This document shows positions 1 through 19,426 of a stretch of DNA of 64,000 nt, one piece after another. The notes under the pieces are model-generated. The model made no database searches, was not told the DNA's origin, and saw nothing but the letters and a program-made list of their open reading frames with translations. Made by a program: the position numbers and the translations under genes. The stretch is from Taxillus chinensis (Eukaryota > Streptophyta > Magnoliopsida > Santalales > Loranthaceae). The stretch's first letter is position 1; the number at the start of each line of letters is the position of its first letter. Where the stretch lies: assembly GCA_023512835.1 (NCBI GenBank), contig CM042090.1, positions 12,555,343 through 12,619,342 on the forward strand. The letters are read 5' to 3'.

Positions 1-1495
1 CAGGTTTATGAACAGTCATTGGTTCATATATATATATATGAAAAATCCGATGTGATGTTCCACCAAATGTATTTGAATATGGTAGGATAAAAAATTAAGT
101 CGTTTTGATAGATGAATGTGTTTTATAAGATAAAAAATAATAATTTATCAAAACGTTATAATTTGAACCATTACCGAACCTAAATATATTTGATTCCACA
201 TTAATCATTCCCATTATGTATGGGGTTGTCGGTTGGCTTCCAAAATACGAAATCGTAATTGTTGGCAATGTCACCCACATGGCAGCGGTAGAAACCACAA
301 ACATACTTCTAATAATTTTTTAATGAAATTCCATTATAACCATACATCTGTTACCAAATCAATCAAGGTTGTGAACTCAAAGCTGAGACTCGATCTATAT
401 TAACTATCTCGTCGTCAACATTAATTACTCTTGGTATTGGCATTGTTGTTTCTATCATATTCTTCTTCTATATATGTACGTTTCAACAAGCAACTAATTG
501 TATGCATGATTAGTCCCGTATCCTTCTAGCACACTTTCAAAAAAGAAAAAGAAAAACATCAAGTACACACAAAAACTTTGACATGTATCAGCCATATCTT
601 TTGGGTGTTTTCCACGACTAATACATTAATGTCAAGCATGAGTCAAGGTCGAGTGTTAAATCAGATGACACCTACAAAAAAGTTGATTATCTGCTATGGT
701 TCTATAACTGTTGCAAATAATGCACTCATGAGATATGCACGCAAGATTATCAGCATGTTGAAATAAATTTATTTTCTGTTAGGGTGTTAAACTAATAAAG
801 TTTAAGTATAATGTTTGCAAATGAAAATTTTATTTTTTAAATAAATTTAGTGGTAATATCTTGAAAAAAAAATCCATCACTAAATCAAAATAAAAAAGAA
901 AGAAAAAAAATACAAGTAGACACAAAGTTGCTTTCAAGTCCTACACTCGCGGGCATTTTTAGTACCATATATAATGGAAAGAAAAAGGGCCACATCTAGT
1001 TAAAACAAAAAAAGGAATCCCTTCTACTTTCCACCACCCTTGTTAGGAAGAAAAAGAGATACAAAACATATGGATACAAAAACGTACTTTCACTGTAACA
1101 CTATAATTTTTTTCCATATTAAGTTGAAAGAACAATGACAAAGTAAAATAATATGGAGTTTTGATTACTAAATATATAGATATCACCTCTTCTTTTAATT
1201 TTTTTCCTTTATCTAAAGCACTCAATTGGTACAGTAAATTTTTTTTTACTATAATGCCTCATTGTTTTACTAAATCAGCTGGCACATATTGTAAACAATT
1301 TGGTAAAAAAACGCCACTATCAATGTTATATAAATGAAGTATGGGGAGACATTAAAGTGGAAAATTCATTTTCATAATGCATTTATTTTAATTCTTAGGT
1401 AACAATACAAAATGATAGCTGCAAGCTTAAAATAAAAAGCTAAATAAATTTTATAATAAAACTGAAAAGTACTTCTTACAACTAATATATTAATG
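1..1495. other. AT-rich intergenic DNA
   Basis: I see no supported gene here. The stretch is AT-rich, with a short (TA)n run near position 27 and many A and T homopolymers. Positions about 110-200 resemble a segment near 14345-14435 and may be two copies of one dispersed repeat. The short open frames have no recognisable domain. Confidence 0.6.
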
Positions 1496-3013
1496 TTAAA
1501 CATGTGTAAGTTTTATTTTACATGAACTTGATCTTCTACAAAAAGACATAATCTCATTCATAACAAAAAACTCCCTTTCTGGAGTCATTGAAGATGCACT
1601 TGTGATTGTCAATCGATTCAACACTCTTGCTTGATCTAAAAAATGCTTAATGAGTGTCATCTCCTTTCCCCTTCCACCAAAATCCTTTATTACAATTTCC
1701 GTCAAGTGTAAAGACACACAACTAGGGAGTTCACAGGAGAAATTTTCATAACAGACAACACTTGAACTCTAAAAAAAAAAACAAGATAACATTAAGTACA
1801 TAAAATAAATATAAAAGCTTAATTGAAATAAGTTATGACAAGATGACGGTTAATACCTTTAGAAAGATGAGTTCTTGGAGATGAATTGAACTTTCTAATA
1901 TGCTTACTATAATATTCCAGTCCAAGTAAAGTTGCTTTCCAGCTTTGTAAGCATAATGGTAATCATCATCAATCACTAAGCGAGTGAGGTGAGGAAGTGT
2001 AGGTAGGGATCCTGGAAAACTACGTCCAGACTGACCAGAAAAAATGTCATAAACAATGAAAGAATTGGAAAAAAAAAGGAGGTCATGGAGGGTGAAAGGA
2101 AGCTTATTACCTGCAGAGTACCAAGATGGAGAACCTTTAGAGCACGCATTCCATTAAAAAGTGGAGCTGCCGATGTAGACCAAAACATTATGCGACCAAT
2201 TTCAGCCCTGACAAGACAGGGAGCGTGAAATAAACACCGTGTTCCCCTTGTACTTTCACCGGATACAATATTTATACATAGTGTTTTAAGAGTGGGAACG
2301 GAAAAGTCATTCCCAGTAGCTGGTACGGAATAACTGAATATGACCAATTCTTCAAGCACAGGGCAGCCGGACAAGAACCTTTTGGAGCTAGCGCAGTAAT
2401 CAAAGAAGTGTAGATGAAGGACCTTCAGATTTGGGAGACAAACGTTTGCAGGAATTGTAGTTTGAACAAAGTTCAGTTTAAGGACAACAAGTGTTCGACA
2501 GAGAAAAACATCCATCGGCAACGGGTGCCGGGTACCGACCTCCTCTGAGAAAACATGGAGTTGTTGAACGCTACGCGACAATGCTGCTGAGACCCATGAA
2601 TTGAATTGGTGACGGGAAGAGTAGTGAGGACTGGCTACCCAGCCGAGAGAAAAACTATTTAGCGAATATGGGTATGGCGGCGCTACAGTTTTGGTGATGA
2701 ACTCATGCAAATATGGGTTTGACGTCGCTGTAGTTTTTTGGACGAAATCAGGGCGTGTTTCTACGGGAACATTGGAGTCGTCGAAGTTGAGCGTGGGAGA
2801 TGTGTGGAAGAGAGTCTTCCAAGAAGAGGAGAGGACACATGTTCTGGCCGCGTCTCTGGTGGGAAGGAAAGACACAATGTGGTGCAGGAGGCAATCTGGG
2901 AGATCGCTGATCCTGTCTCTTCCTCCTCCTTCTTCTTCTTCTTTTTTTGGATCCGTGGATGAGGCTTCCCTACCGGGACCGGCGCCGCTTTGGTTTTGCA
3001 TGAAAGTTGGCAC
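1496..3013 (-). CDS. F-box/LRR/FBD-type protein, three exons, intact
   Basis: Exons on the minus strand are 3013-2111, 2030-1857 and 1768-1496. The introns are 80 and 88 bp, both GT-AG and in phase 0, and the model gives 449 residues. Residues about 33-75 form an F-box (DRISDLPDCLLHHIVSFLPT, then a region with RTCVLSSSWKTLF), preceded by an acidic, low-complexity N-terminus. LRR-like strands follow (LVVLKLNF, LKVLHLHFF, PVLEELVIFS), and the last exon has the FBD-like C-terminus (SLHLTEIVIKDFGG). Proteins of this family act as substrate receptors of SCF ubiquitin ligases by binding SKP1/ASK through the F-box; the substrate is unknown. The family is large and fast-evolving in plants. The start is the first in-frame Met before the F-box. 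I joined the exons by hand from splice consensus and frame continuity. Confidence 0.85.
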
Positions 3014-3077
3014 ACGTTAGGGCTGATGGCAGAAAACGAATAACATGCTGACGATGCAGATTTATTAGCTACCATCT

Positions 3078-3090
3078 ACTATATATATAA
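3078..3090 (-). promoter_or_regulatory. TATA-like element upstream of the F-box gene
   Basis: Read on the minus strand this is a run of alternating TA about 65-75 bp upstream of the F-box start codon, a plausible TATA box. It rests on position and composition alone. Confidence 0.35.
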
Positions 3091-3483
3091 CTTCCCCGCT
3101 AAGTAATTAACCTCTATATTATTATTATTATTGTTATTATTATGAAAGGAAGGTTGTTAACCTAATTACGAACTCAGATTCTCTGAAAATATGTTTTGAA
3201 TTTTTTCTCTTTTCTATTTTTGTTACTGTTCGAAAATACATTAGCCAGAGGCAATTAGGAAGTAACCTGATGATGGAGAATGGAAGGTACAGGATTTATA
3301 TCAACATTTTAGACTCTTACTCAAACAGTTGAGTATCAATTTTAGTTCAGAAATTCCGATATTCTACCTGGTGACCTTTGTACGTGAAAAGAGTTTCTCT
3401 TTTTCATTCTAATTTTGTTAAATTTCTTTGAACCATTGATCCAATGGTTTTAGGTAACTGCAAGCCAATTTTAAGGAAGTTGC

Positions 3484-3765
3484 CTATGCTGAATTGGAGG
3501 TGAAGCTCAAAAGGAATATAAAAATGTCATCATTAAGACATATCAAGCAAGTACGTACTAGCATGTCTGAGAACAACCTGGACGAAGTTGCCTGTGTTCC
3601 TCCAGATTCGTCCATGATGAGATTTACTGGGGAATTCTGCAGATGATGGGCAACCTCAAAATATCTTAAATTAAATGGGTTGACGTTGGCCACATTGATC
3701 AAAAAATCAACATTGGAAAGCTGCAGATGATTAAGGTTGCACAAGAAAGAATATATCAATGACAA
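3484..3765 (-). pseudogene. Short LRR-like fragment, possibly a decayed F-box relative
   Basis: The minus-strand reading contains LCNLNHLQLSNVDFL and NLRYFEVAHHLQ, which resemble the LRR part of F-box/FBD proteins. No F-box, start context or flanking exon can be found. It lies upstream of the intact F-box gene on the same strand, so it may be a scrap of a tandem relative. The similarity is weak and the reading may be chance. Confidence 0.25.
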
Positions 3766-3769
3766 GGCT

Positions 3770-6700
3770 AGAGATAAGTGGGGTCAACAAAGTATGGAGG
3801 ATGTGCTCCAAAAAAGCCCTTTCCATAGAACCAAACCTGAACTTTACCCTTCTATTTTGATTATTCTTTATCTTTGTTAGAAAATTCGTATTATTATGTA
3901 CCTACTGCCTCAGTTCCTCTGTATCCCTCATCATATATATTTTAAGACTGAGAATAAAGAAGAAAATCTCCCATGGTACATATTAAGGGGCAATTGGTAT
4001 CCACCACTACCTGTTTGACCCACTATGAATTTTAAAAGTGATTTTCATTGCCTCCAAACCTTCAAGCTTGAGGCGCTGAGGCCTAGCAAAAGACCTCTAT
4101 AGAGGACACTATTGCGTAGTGCTATAAAATTTCTAGAGAAAACAAATCCAACAAGCCCACCACGTCCACCTGAGACAACCAACAAACAGTTAACAGCCTT
4201 GTGACCTTGTGACTTCACTTCTTCTCTAAATGATAAACAATTAAATTGTTGAACGAAAAACAAATCATAACTACTAACTAGCTAGTAGTATGTGAGAGAC
4301 AGAAATCTCAATAATCGTATGATATTATAATAGAGTAATTTAACATTTAAATTCCTAATGCAGGCACAACTTTGGTGCACAGTAATTTATGTCTGAAAAA
4401 TTAAAACTATGGCTTCTGCAGACAACTTCAGTTCATAGATAAACCTTTAGATGTTAGGAGATTTTTAACCAACAAGATATTGTGCAAAGTGAATTGCATG
4501 AAATTTTATGTAGCATGCCACATGCTAGGGTAGGAATTCCATTTGCAGGCATAGTAGTAATTTCTTAAGCTTTAACTTGCCATTAATGTTTTAAAACTGA
4601 AAAGTACCAATAACGAAAAGGAAAGGAAATCATCACATTTAATCTACAATTTACTCACTATGCCAACATCCATAACTTCACAGATATTAATCTGTCCTAA
4701 CAGGCATGCTTTGTCCTTTTTTAGTTTCTAATTGCTTTTGCGTCTTAATTTCCCAATATATTGCTTCAATGCTTTGCTTGATGCATATAATGGAGCGTAG
4801 CCAAATGAAAGACAATATAAAATCAGATTACAGCAGAAAACGGGCAAAAATCGCATAGGCAAAAAAACAGACAAAATAGAACAATGCAGTATAAACATAT
4901 TCCTATCTGTAACTCAATAACCTCGGTATGAACAAAATGAACAGATAGCCTTCTTGGGAGACGAACAACGTAGACATCACCAAACTTCATGAAAAGATTC
5001 AGAGATTTAAATTCAGGGAGAGCATCTCAAAACTACCTGTGCTTAAGGGTGTGACTTTAGAGAGAACAAATCAGAAAACAAAACAGACAAACTCATTGTG
5101 CAAGCAGAGTTGTAGCAAACACAGATTAAAGAAAAACAAGATCGCAATCAATAGACAATGAGCCATCAGCCTCGTACGAAAATAAACACACAAACAAACG
5201 GTAATAATAACATAACACCATCACAGGAGTCGTACTATTGGCAATTGTCAATTCTTGGAAAGCAGAACTCCAAAGAATTATAGATAAAGGAAGTAGCACA
5301 ACGATGAAGTGATCTTACCTTAAACGATAAAAATGAACTGCAGAACTACTGTAGTGGTTGGAATTATCGGATTCAAAACCCGAGAGGGAGAGATATATTT
5401 GTGTCGCTAAATTGTCCGGTTATTTTAAAGTGTCTTATTATTTTTTTAACGACACGTTCACGTTCTGCACTATTTACCTTGTAGTGATGTAAGCATTAAT
5501 TGCTACTTTGTAAGTTTATGCTGTATCAACCACATCAGATTATTCCTCTTTTAGAGTATTTTTTTCAGTTCTTTTATTCACTTATAACATTCATACATAA
5601 TAAATAATATGAACATTTCTCTCTTAATAATTATAAAATTTATTATTTTTATTTGTCGATGTTGATTTTCTCTTTATATTAATACTCAAATTAAGATTAT
5701 ATTTTCGTAAGAGACTATCAATAATGACTCAAAACTAGAATTACCAACAATCTGCTTCATCTTCTCGTAAAAAAATAAAGGCTCATAAATTTCATCAATA
5801 ATGAGTGTGTCATGACTATATAGAATATTATCTTAGAAGTTGAATATGAAGACAGTAATGAACACAACAATATTAACACCCAAAGATATATTTGAGTTAG
5901 AGCTTTGCAATCCTTTTGTTATTTTTCTTCGATCGATCATGAAAAGGGTGTATCTTGTTGAATCCTAAAATCACATCATTAAGATCCATCTACATAAGAA
6001 TAGCCCGCATCTTAACCTGTCATAGGAAAAACCTCATATTACAATCTAATGGAATATCATACTTCATTTATAGCCATTATTAATAATTCGAAGAAACAAA
6101 ACTAGAAAACTAAAAATTCTGAAGTCCTAATATCAGTTTGTTAGAATTAGATCTAGACAAAAGCTTGATCACATATCATAATACTATTTGATTTGAGCTT
6201 TTCATATCGGTATTTTAAATTGTATCATAATATTTAAAGAATTTTTTTATATATACTTTAACTTTATTATTTTCAAAAGATAAAGGGAATCTAATGGAAA
6301 CAAAGTTTGACATGGTTTTACTTAGGTGCAATGAAACTTGCTAATTCCTAGGAGGAAAGAAAAAAACGTGAAAATTATATAAACAAAAACAAGAGAAATT
6401 GTGGAGGAGTCGAAACAATTAATAACAGAAATTGTGGTAAATAAAACAACAAAAAACAATTTTGGGAATCTTGGAAAAAAAATACAAACAAAGCGCAAGG
6501 CTACGGAACCCAAAAATAAAAACACACGAACAAAACAAAGCCAAAAATAATCGGCAGTAACAGAACAACCAGTAAAAAAATTAATATCAATCCAATGAAT
6601 TTATCTGTGCGTGCTTTATTCGAATCTGCACCTAGTATTATTCAATTTTATATAAAAAAATGCACTGTACTTATTCATTGGAAATTACAAATTGATTTTT

Positions 6701-6930
6701 GTTTTGGTTGCAAGATAAATCATTCGAATCACCAATGGTCTTCATATTTGATTAAATTTGAGAGAAAATTAAGGAAGGGGAGAAAAAATTTTTTGACAAT
6801 TAAGACTTTAGAGAAACATGCAAATTCTAGAAGGTGTGAAGAAAAAAAATGGTCAACGGTCGCCGCTGCCATTATATTTAATGTATTTAATTGATTTCAT
6901 CAATTCTGGGACGTCTCCTCCAAGCACCGG
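3770..6930. other. Intergenic DNA without a recognisable gene
   Basis: About 3.1 kb of AT-rich sequence. The open frames near 4045-4263 and 6322-6525 are short, compositionally biased and without a known domain. I see no RNA gene, long inverted repeat or transposon protein here. Confidence 0.5.
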
Positions 6931-6943
6931 GCGCTGTAACCCA

Positions 6944-6950
6944 TATAAAT
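6944..6950 (+). promoter_or_regulatory. TATA box of the first OPR gene
   Basis: TATAAAT lies 70-76 bp before the start codon at 7020, the usual spacing for a plant TATA box plus a short 5' leader. The second OPR gene has the same heptamer at a matching distance, which supports it. Confidence 0.6.
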
Positions 6951-7019
6951 ACCACTTGGGGTTCGGTGGGTCTTCACTAGTTCGTCCATTTCCATTGCTG
7001 AAGTTGAAGAGAGACAGAA

Positions 7020-9172
<2,153 letters not shown>

Positions 9173-11267
9173 TGCATAGACTCAAAAATATGTTTACAAA
9201 CTCTAAATTTCAATATTCAATTACACCCAAATAATAAAACCAAATAATTCTGATGAAAGTCCTTATTTTTTCTCTACGAAACTCATACAAACTAGGATTT
9301 TCAAGAATTTGAATGGGATGAATGAGCTTCTACCTGATGCCTTTTATAGGCTATCGACGACACTGGGTAGTTGGCTTGTAATTGTTGAAAATGCAAGATA
9401 ACCTCTTTTTTTTTTTTTTTTTTTTACTTAGCCAGTCGTATTCCTTACCGCATGAGAATTCCAGAAGCTGCAAACTTTGACAATCTCACACTTAAAAAGA
9501 CCGATTTCAATTTATTTTCACACGTACATTGCTCTTTCCGGTTCAAAACCAATTAGAGTTATTACATTTTCTAAAAAATCAATGTTACCCTTTCTAAAAA
9601 GTCACGTTAGCTCCGAAACCAAGACAATTTGGATCTGGGTTTGATGTGAAGGATCTTCTAAAATATAAACACCTAAAAGTTTAAACCTATCTAATATTGA
9701 GAGTTTATTCTATTTTCTTTCACTTTGGATGATCGGTTGGTTGGTAGATTGAGTATAACTCTCCTGCAGAATACTAGATCAAGGCTACCCAACGGAGATT
9801 GGTACGTGTAGGTTCCGCATAAGTATTATAGTTAAGAAGGGATAGTTCTCATTACGCATAAGTATTTCCAAAGACTTCTTGAAGAAATTTGGAATACTTA
9901 AATACAAACCAATTCCAACACCAATAGAATTGAATCCCAAGGTATGTGCTTATAAAGGGAAAGATCTAAAAGATTTTACAATGTATAGTCGGTTGGTGAG
10001 TAGTCTCACAATTTGACCTTAACAAAACCATGCAGATGTTTCATTTTCAGGTGGTGAGTCGGTATATTTAGAGTCTAATAAAAATACATTTGGAAGCAAT
10101 TTCCCAAGATCTAATTAAGATAGGAAATGCTATTTTAATCATGGTTGTGGCAATCAGCTGATATAGTGGGCCATATCAAGAGATGTTGATGTAGGATTAA
10201 TGTGACGCATTAGAATTACTTTGAATGCTTTGAGACATGTGATTTCAAGATTTCAAACTCTTTCAAACCTTTATCTGGAGGTCTTTTAAGACGCTTTTAT
10301 TTTGATTCACATTAAAATCAAATTAAGATGGAAGGATGGACTTCGGTTCGAACCAAAAGCTTATTTTTCGAACCGAAATTTAAAGAAATTGAATTACACT
10401 CGAGAAAGAAAACCTCAATTACTTCAATATAAAAGGATGCTTTAAGATATTAGATTTCAAGATGTCGAATCTCACCTCAAAGTTTTCTCGAGGCTCGCTC
10501 ATTGATTACTTTAGATGTACTTTTCGTCATGAACCAAAGTGAGTTTTCACGTCTGAAATTAGTTGAGCTTGTTATTGGGTTGACTAATCACATCTCAAAT
10601 TAATTCAACTGATTTGTTAGGTTGACGTGTCCTCCTCTATAGGTAGAAGCACTCTTCTAACATATGTTAAGAATTCTCTTGTTGTGGTATTATATACAAG
10701 AAATTAAAGGTGCAGGAAGTCGTAATATTGTTGACTATTATAATGCTGACTATATAGATGATCATGACACTCCAGTTCAACTATTGGGCATGTTTTTATG
10801 GTTTAGGTAAATAAGCAACTCTTTGAAGCAAGAACCAAGCATGTAGAGTGTATTATCATTTAATCAAGGACAAGGTATTCCATACTTTTTACAAAAAGCT
10901 AGCTAGTAGCAGGTTTTAATATTATTTGTTGGCAATTGTTGAATAAACTCATACAACACAGGACATGTGACCATATAGCACAATGACACAGCCAGTTTAT
11001 TTATTAATTTGTTGTTTACATTTTTTAAAATTTCAGTAATGATTTTTCGGGTTAAAAATATTTATGTGATTGGAAAATATGTCAATTGTATGGTTGAAAG
11101 TTGGGCCATATTAAATAAAAACAAGTCACTTTCAATGACTTTGGTTTTTTGGGGTTAAAACGCGTGAACCCCAGTGCACCACCAGTCCACCACACAAAAA
11201 CAGTTGAACATTGCACGATTTTGGTGCTAGATTCACAATCACAGGCCACAGTCACAAAACCTCAACC
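9173..11267. other. Intergenic spacer between OPR copies A and B
   Basis: AT-rich spacer holding a degraded copia fragment (separate entry) and, at 10342-10352 and 10367-10377, a perfect 11-bp inverted repeat able to form a hairpin. A poly-T tract lies at about 9410-9425. I see no other gene. Confidence 0.5.
9860..10245 (+). mobile_element. Degraded Ty1/copia pol fragment
   Basis: Read on the plus strand, about 9865-9925 gives SKDFLKKFGILKYKPIPTP and about 9966-10016 gives KDLKDFTMYSRLVSSLT. These match the conserved link between reverse transcriptase and RNase H in copia polyproteins (usually Lys-Phe-Gly-Met ... Pro-Thr-Pro ... Tyr-Arg-x-Leu-Val-Gly). Stops and frame changes follow at once. 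I cannot see LTRs. It is an old insertion between the first two OPR genes. Confidence 0.65.
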
Positions 11268-11274
11268 TATAAAT
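11268..11274 (+). promoter_or_regulatory. TATA box of the second OPR gene
   Basis: TATAAAT lies 64-70 bp before the start codon at 11338, the same heptamer and nearly the same spacing as at copy A. Confidence 0.6.
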
Positions 11275-11337
11275 GATCGAAGCTACTTTTTATTCATTAA
11301 TTCGACCAGTGACCACTAACTATTGAGCCGGACACAA

Positions 11338-13257
<1,920 letters not shown>

Positions 13258-13944
13258 AATTATAGGGGCTTGTGTACTAGAGATATGTATTATGTTGATT
13301 ATAAATTCCATGTATTTGAGGTTCTACACTTCTATTTCTTTTGTGTGTGTGTGTGGGGTCAGTATTCTATTTCCATTATTTCTCTCTCAAATTTTTTTAA
13401 CATTTTCTTCAAAAGGTTCGATCGCACTTGCCTCCATCAAGTCTCCCCATTCCCGCCATCATCTCGTGCTATATCAGCTCTGATGTCCACTCTGCTGTCC
13501 ACGCCTGAATTTACATCTGAACCAATCTGGTCTCCAATTGTTATCATGCCTTCTGATGACAATGTTGTTGCTTTTCTTGTTTCACTGAAGGATCAACTTT
13601 CCCCTCTTGTGTATCCATTTGTAGCCTCGTCCTCCACTAACTTTTTCCATTGTTAGTATTGCCTCCACATTGAAAAATTACTTTCTCTATCATGATTGTT
13701 GATCCTGGTGATGCTCATTATATGCCAGCATCCAACCTTTTCATCCTCAATATTTTCTATGACGAAAAGAGTGCAATTCACAATTAGTACCACTATGGTC
13801 TCCCATAAGCAAATCAAAATATATTGACGTCTTATGGGTGTTTCTATTTTCTTTACGGTCTGGCACAACATATACTTCTCTTTTATATTGTATTTATTTC
13901 CTTTGAATTGTTTGTTTGAGTGTCTGAAATCACAAACATATCAT

Positions 13945-14335
13945 AGTTTTATTTAATTATGATAGCAGTACAGTGAAATCATAAACCGAAATTAAATGTA
14001 AATATAAACAATTGAATGTAAATCTATTGGTGAAGATTTAAAAAGTTCATATTCATTGAGATATCATTTTAGCGAAACATAATATATATAATTTAATATG
14101 GTAAAACACCATCACTAAATTCAATTTGACAATTGGCCGTAAATTTAACATATTACAGTTTTATTTAGCCATACCAGCACTACAATGAAATCGCATTAAA
14201 GTTAAATGAAAGTGTAATTTAGACGGTTAAATGTTCTGAATTAAAAGATCTCACATTTCATAGGATTTAGCAAAACTCTCTTATATAAAATTTAGTGTGG
14301 TTGGACACCGTCCCTAATTTAATAGTACTCATGTC
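13945..14335. repeat. Diverged tandem direct duplication, about 200 bp per unit
   Basis: Two adjacent segments, about 13945-14155 and 14157-14335, share the same order of words: AGTTTTATTTA, then CAGTA/CACTAC with TGAAATC, a TTAAATG run, and later ATTTAATA or AATTTAG near GGACACCGTCCC/AAACACCATCAC. Divergence is high, so this is an old duplication of non-coding DNA. Confidence 0.5.
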
Positions 14336-15751
14336 ATTTTAATAAATTATAATTGTATTTTATAAAATAAAAGATAACAATTTATCATCATCACTTAATT
14401 TTGAATAACTTGCCAAATATATTTGTTTCACTGGCACGATATACACTATATTAGTCATATTTCTCTTTATATATAATATAAACTTTCGATAGGTCTGAGA
14501 TTGAAGCTAATTAAATAGCACAGGTAACATTCTAATACTACATAGTTTTGACAAATAATTATATTTTATAAAATAAAAAAAATATTTATTAAAAAAAATA
14601 TTTTTCGCTCTTCGAGCATTCACAATAGAATAGTCAAATGTTTTAATAAATTTGCTAACACGGAGTAATATTAATTACAAATTCAACTCAAAATATATAT
14701 TTTTACTAAAAATTTTATAAAATACCAAACTTTGAGATACCGGCTAGCCAAATTTAATTAACCGCTAGCTAAATTTGACTAGTTAGTGCCGCTTATGTGC
14801 TTTCCGGTTTCACTTCCTAGTTACTGGCTTACTGCTTCTGTTTTTTGTTTGTAATCGCCTGGTTTATGTTGTGAAACAGCATGCAGACTAGGTGTTTGTG
14901 GAAAACCATAGTTAGCGATTGTTTGGTGTAAACGTTTAGTATCGTGTTCCTCATATGGTATGAAATTGTCTTCAGCGACTAATCTTCTGCTCACTCGCCT
15001 GGTGGGCATGGTAGTAGTACCGTGTTCCTCATATGGTTTTCTTATCCACTCTTGTAAAGTCATTGCCAGATGATGTGAACTTAATGGCACCTGCAAGAAT
15101 TCAAAAGCTGTTAATTACGATGTTGGTATTTGGTGATAAATATTTTCGGCCGGATGATTATACCGGAATAAGAGCAGAATCTACTTGTCACTCCCAGCGT
15201 GGCTGGAAAAACAATACACTCTGCGTCATAATAATACGCGGTCAGATTTTAGAAGTCCTCTTCTTTTCGCTCTCCCTTTCCTGGACTTTGCTGTACTACC
15301 GTGCTCTACTACCCACCATCACCAGGTCCACCATCCGGCGACGGCGCCATGTCTATAGGGGCTGCTGATTGCCAATTGTTCAGGAGCGTTTTCGAGTGGT
15401 GCATAGCCGGAAGCGATGCTGTCATCAAGCACTGTCCCTACTAAAAAACTATCGTTGTGCCCTCCACAGGCCACTTGGTGGCACGTTCAACCAGGCTTCT
15501 CTGTGTGGCTCCGTCTCGTACCCTATTCGACTCGTCAAGCGATGGGTGCCTAGCACTGGCAGAGGAAACAACGACGGTGGTAGCAAGGACGTCCTCCACT
15601 TCGTCTCCATGAACTTCGATGGAAACAACGGTCTTGTTTAATTCAGTTTTGGATGAATTTCAATTTAAGAAATAATACTATTTCTCTAGAATCAAAGCAC
15701 TATATCTCTTCCTATTTTCCGAATAAAAGTCTTATTTTATGAATTAAAATA

Positions 15752-15792
15752 GGTGCCGGAGCTACAACAATTGCTTTAGCGGGAGCCGCTGT
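15752..15792 (+). pseudogene. atp9: Snippet resembling mitochondrial atp9
   Basis: The 41 bases translate as GAGATTIALAGAAV. This matches the glycine-rich first helix of ATP synthase subunit 9 (subunit c), a gene that plants keep in the mitochondrion. Similarity stops abruptly on both sides. The likeliest reading is a short nuclear insert of mitochondrial DNA, perhaps part of a scrambled insert, but the match is short. Confidence 0.4.
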
Positions 15793-16816
15793 ATTTGATC
15801 ATACAAGGTTCAAAGAAAGGTTGGAGTGGACCCGCAAAAGCATACTGTTATTATGGACCATGAAAGGAGCAAGCCTACAACTACAATAGATACGCTCACC
15901 ATCCATGGTGTAACCATTTGTGACTAGACTCTCCAATGCAATTCAAGACAGAGCATAGAAGTATAGATGAATCGACATCAATTCCGCACGTGGTTAGCGT
16001 AGTCTAGTTTGCTGCAGTTAGAACAGAGATCCCTTATTCTGACACAAGAAAGTCCTATTTGTCTTGAACTGAAATTTTAATTCTCGAACTGAAATTTTAT
16101 TTCTCAAACTGAAGTTAATCGCAATCAATTTTTCAATATTAATCTAATTCTCGAATTGAAGTTTTATTTCTATGAGACCGAATTAAACACATTATCTTCC
16201 CCGAACACAACAACCAATAGAGAGAGAAATTGTTGGAACCAAAGTTAATTGAATCAAATTAAATATATCATCTGCCACGAACGCAATAATTGATGGGAAG
16301 AGAAATTGATGATGGATCCACGCCCCTAAACACGTCATGTGTCATATCGATCCAATTGATTGATTTGGTCGACCATTCCAGTCCAATATCACGACTCTGG
16401 TATTCGGTATCTTTGCGGTGCTGCCTATTTAGAGGGGACAAAAGTCATCCCAACATAGGCTAATGGGTTAGAAATCTCACAAGTCATTTGGTACGACAAA
16501 ACCTGTTTGGTATATATTTCACAAGTCATACTCCTTGGCTTGCTGTCCCAATCGAACATGAATCCTACACAGACAACATACTTCTTGAATATTGCTCCAA
16601 GCTCCCCCCAACTTACTTCTATACCCATAAGTTGTCATTCTCTTCATTCTTCCTCCTAGTCGGCTAATGCATCTGCTAGTCTATTTCCTTTTTCTAAACA
16701 CATGAATGAAAATGACCTCTCAAAACCTCAGCAGCAACTCTCAAATGCTCTTCAACGTCAAGCTTAAAGTCTCCTTCAGCTCTCGAGTTAGTAATATGCT
16801 GAAATCCCTGTCTTAA

Positions 16817-19426
<2,610 letters not shown>

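Noticed and set aside
13270..13656. 128-codon frame after OPR copy B
   Set aside because: It overlaps the likely OPR 3' untranslated region, starts in low-complexity DNA and has no domain.
15033..15641. Possible gene in the GC-richer patch
   Set aside because: Frames are short, disagree with one another and show no known motif. Kept only as an unexplained patch in the spacer.
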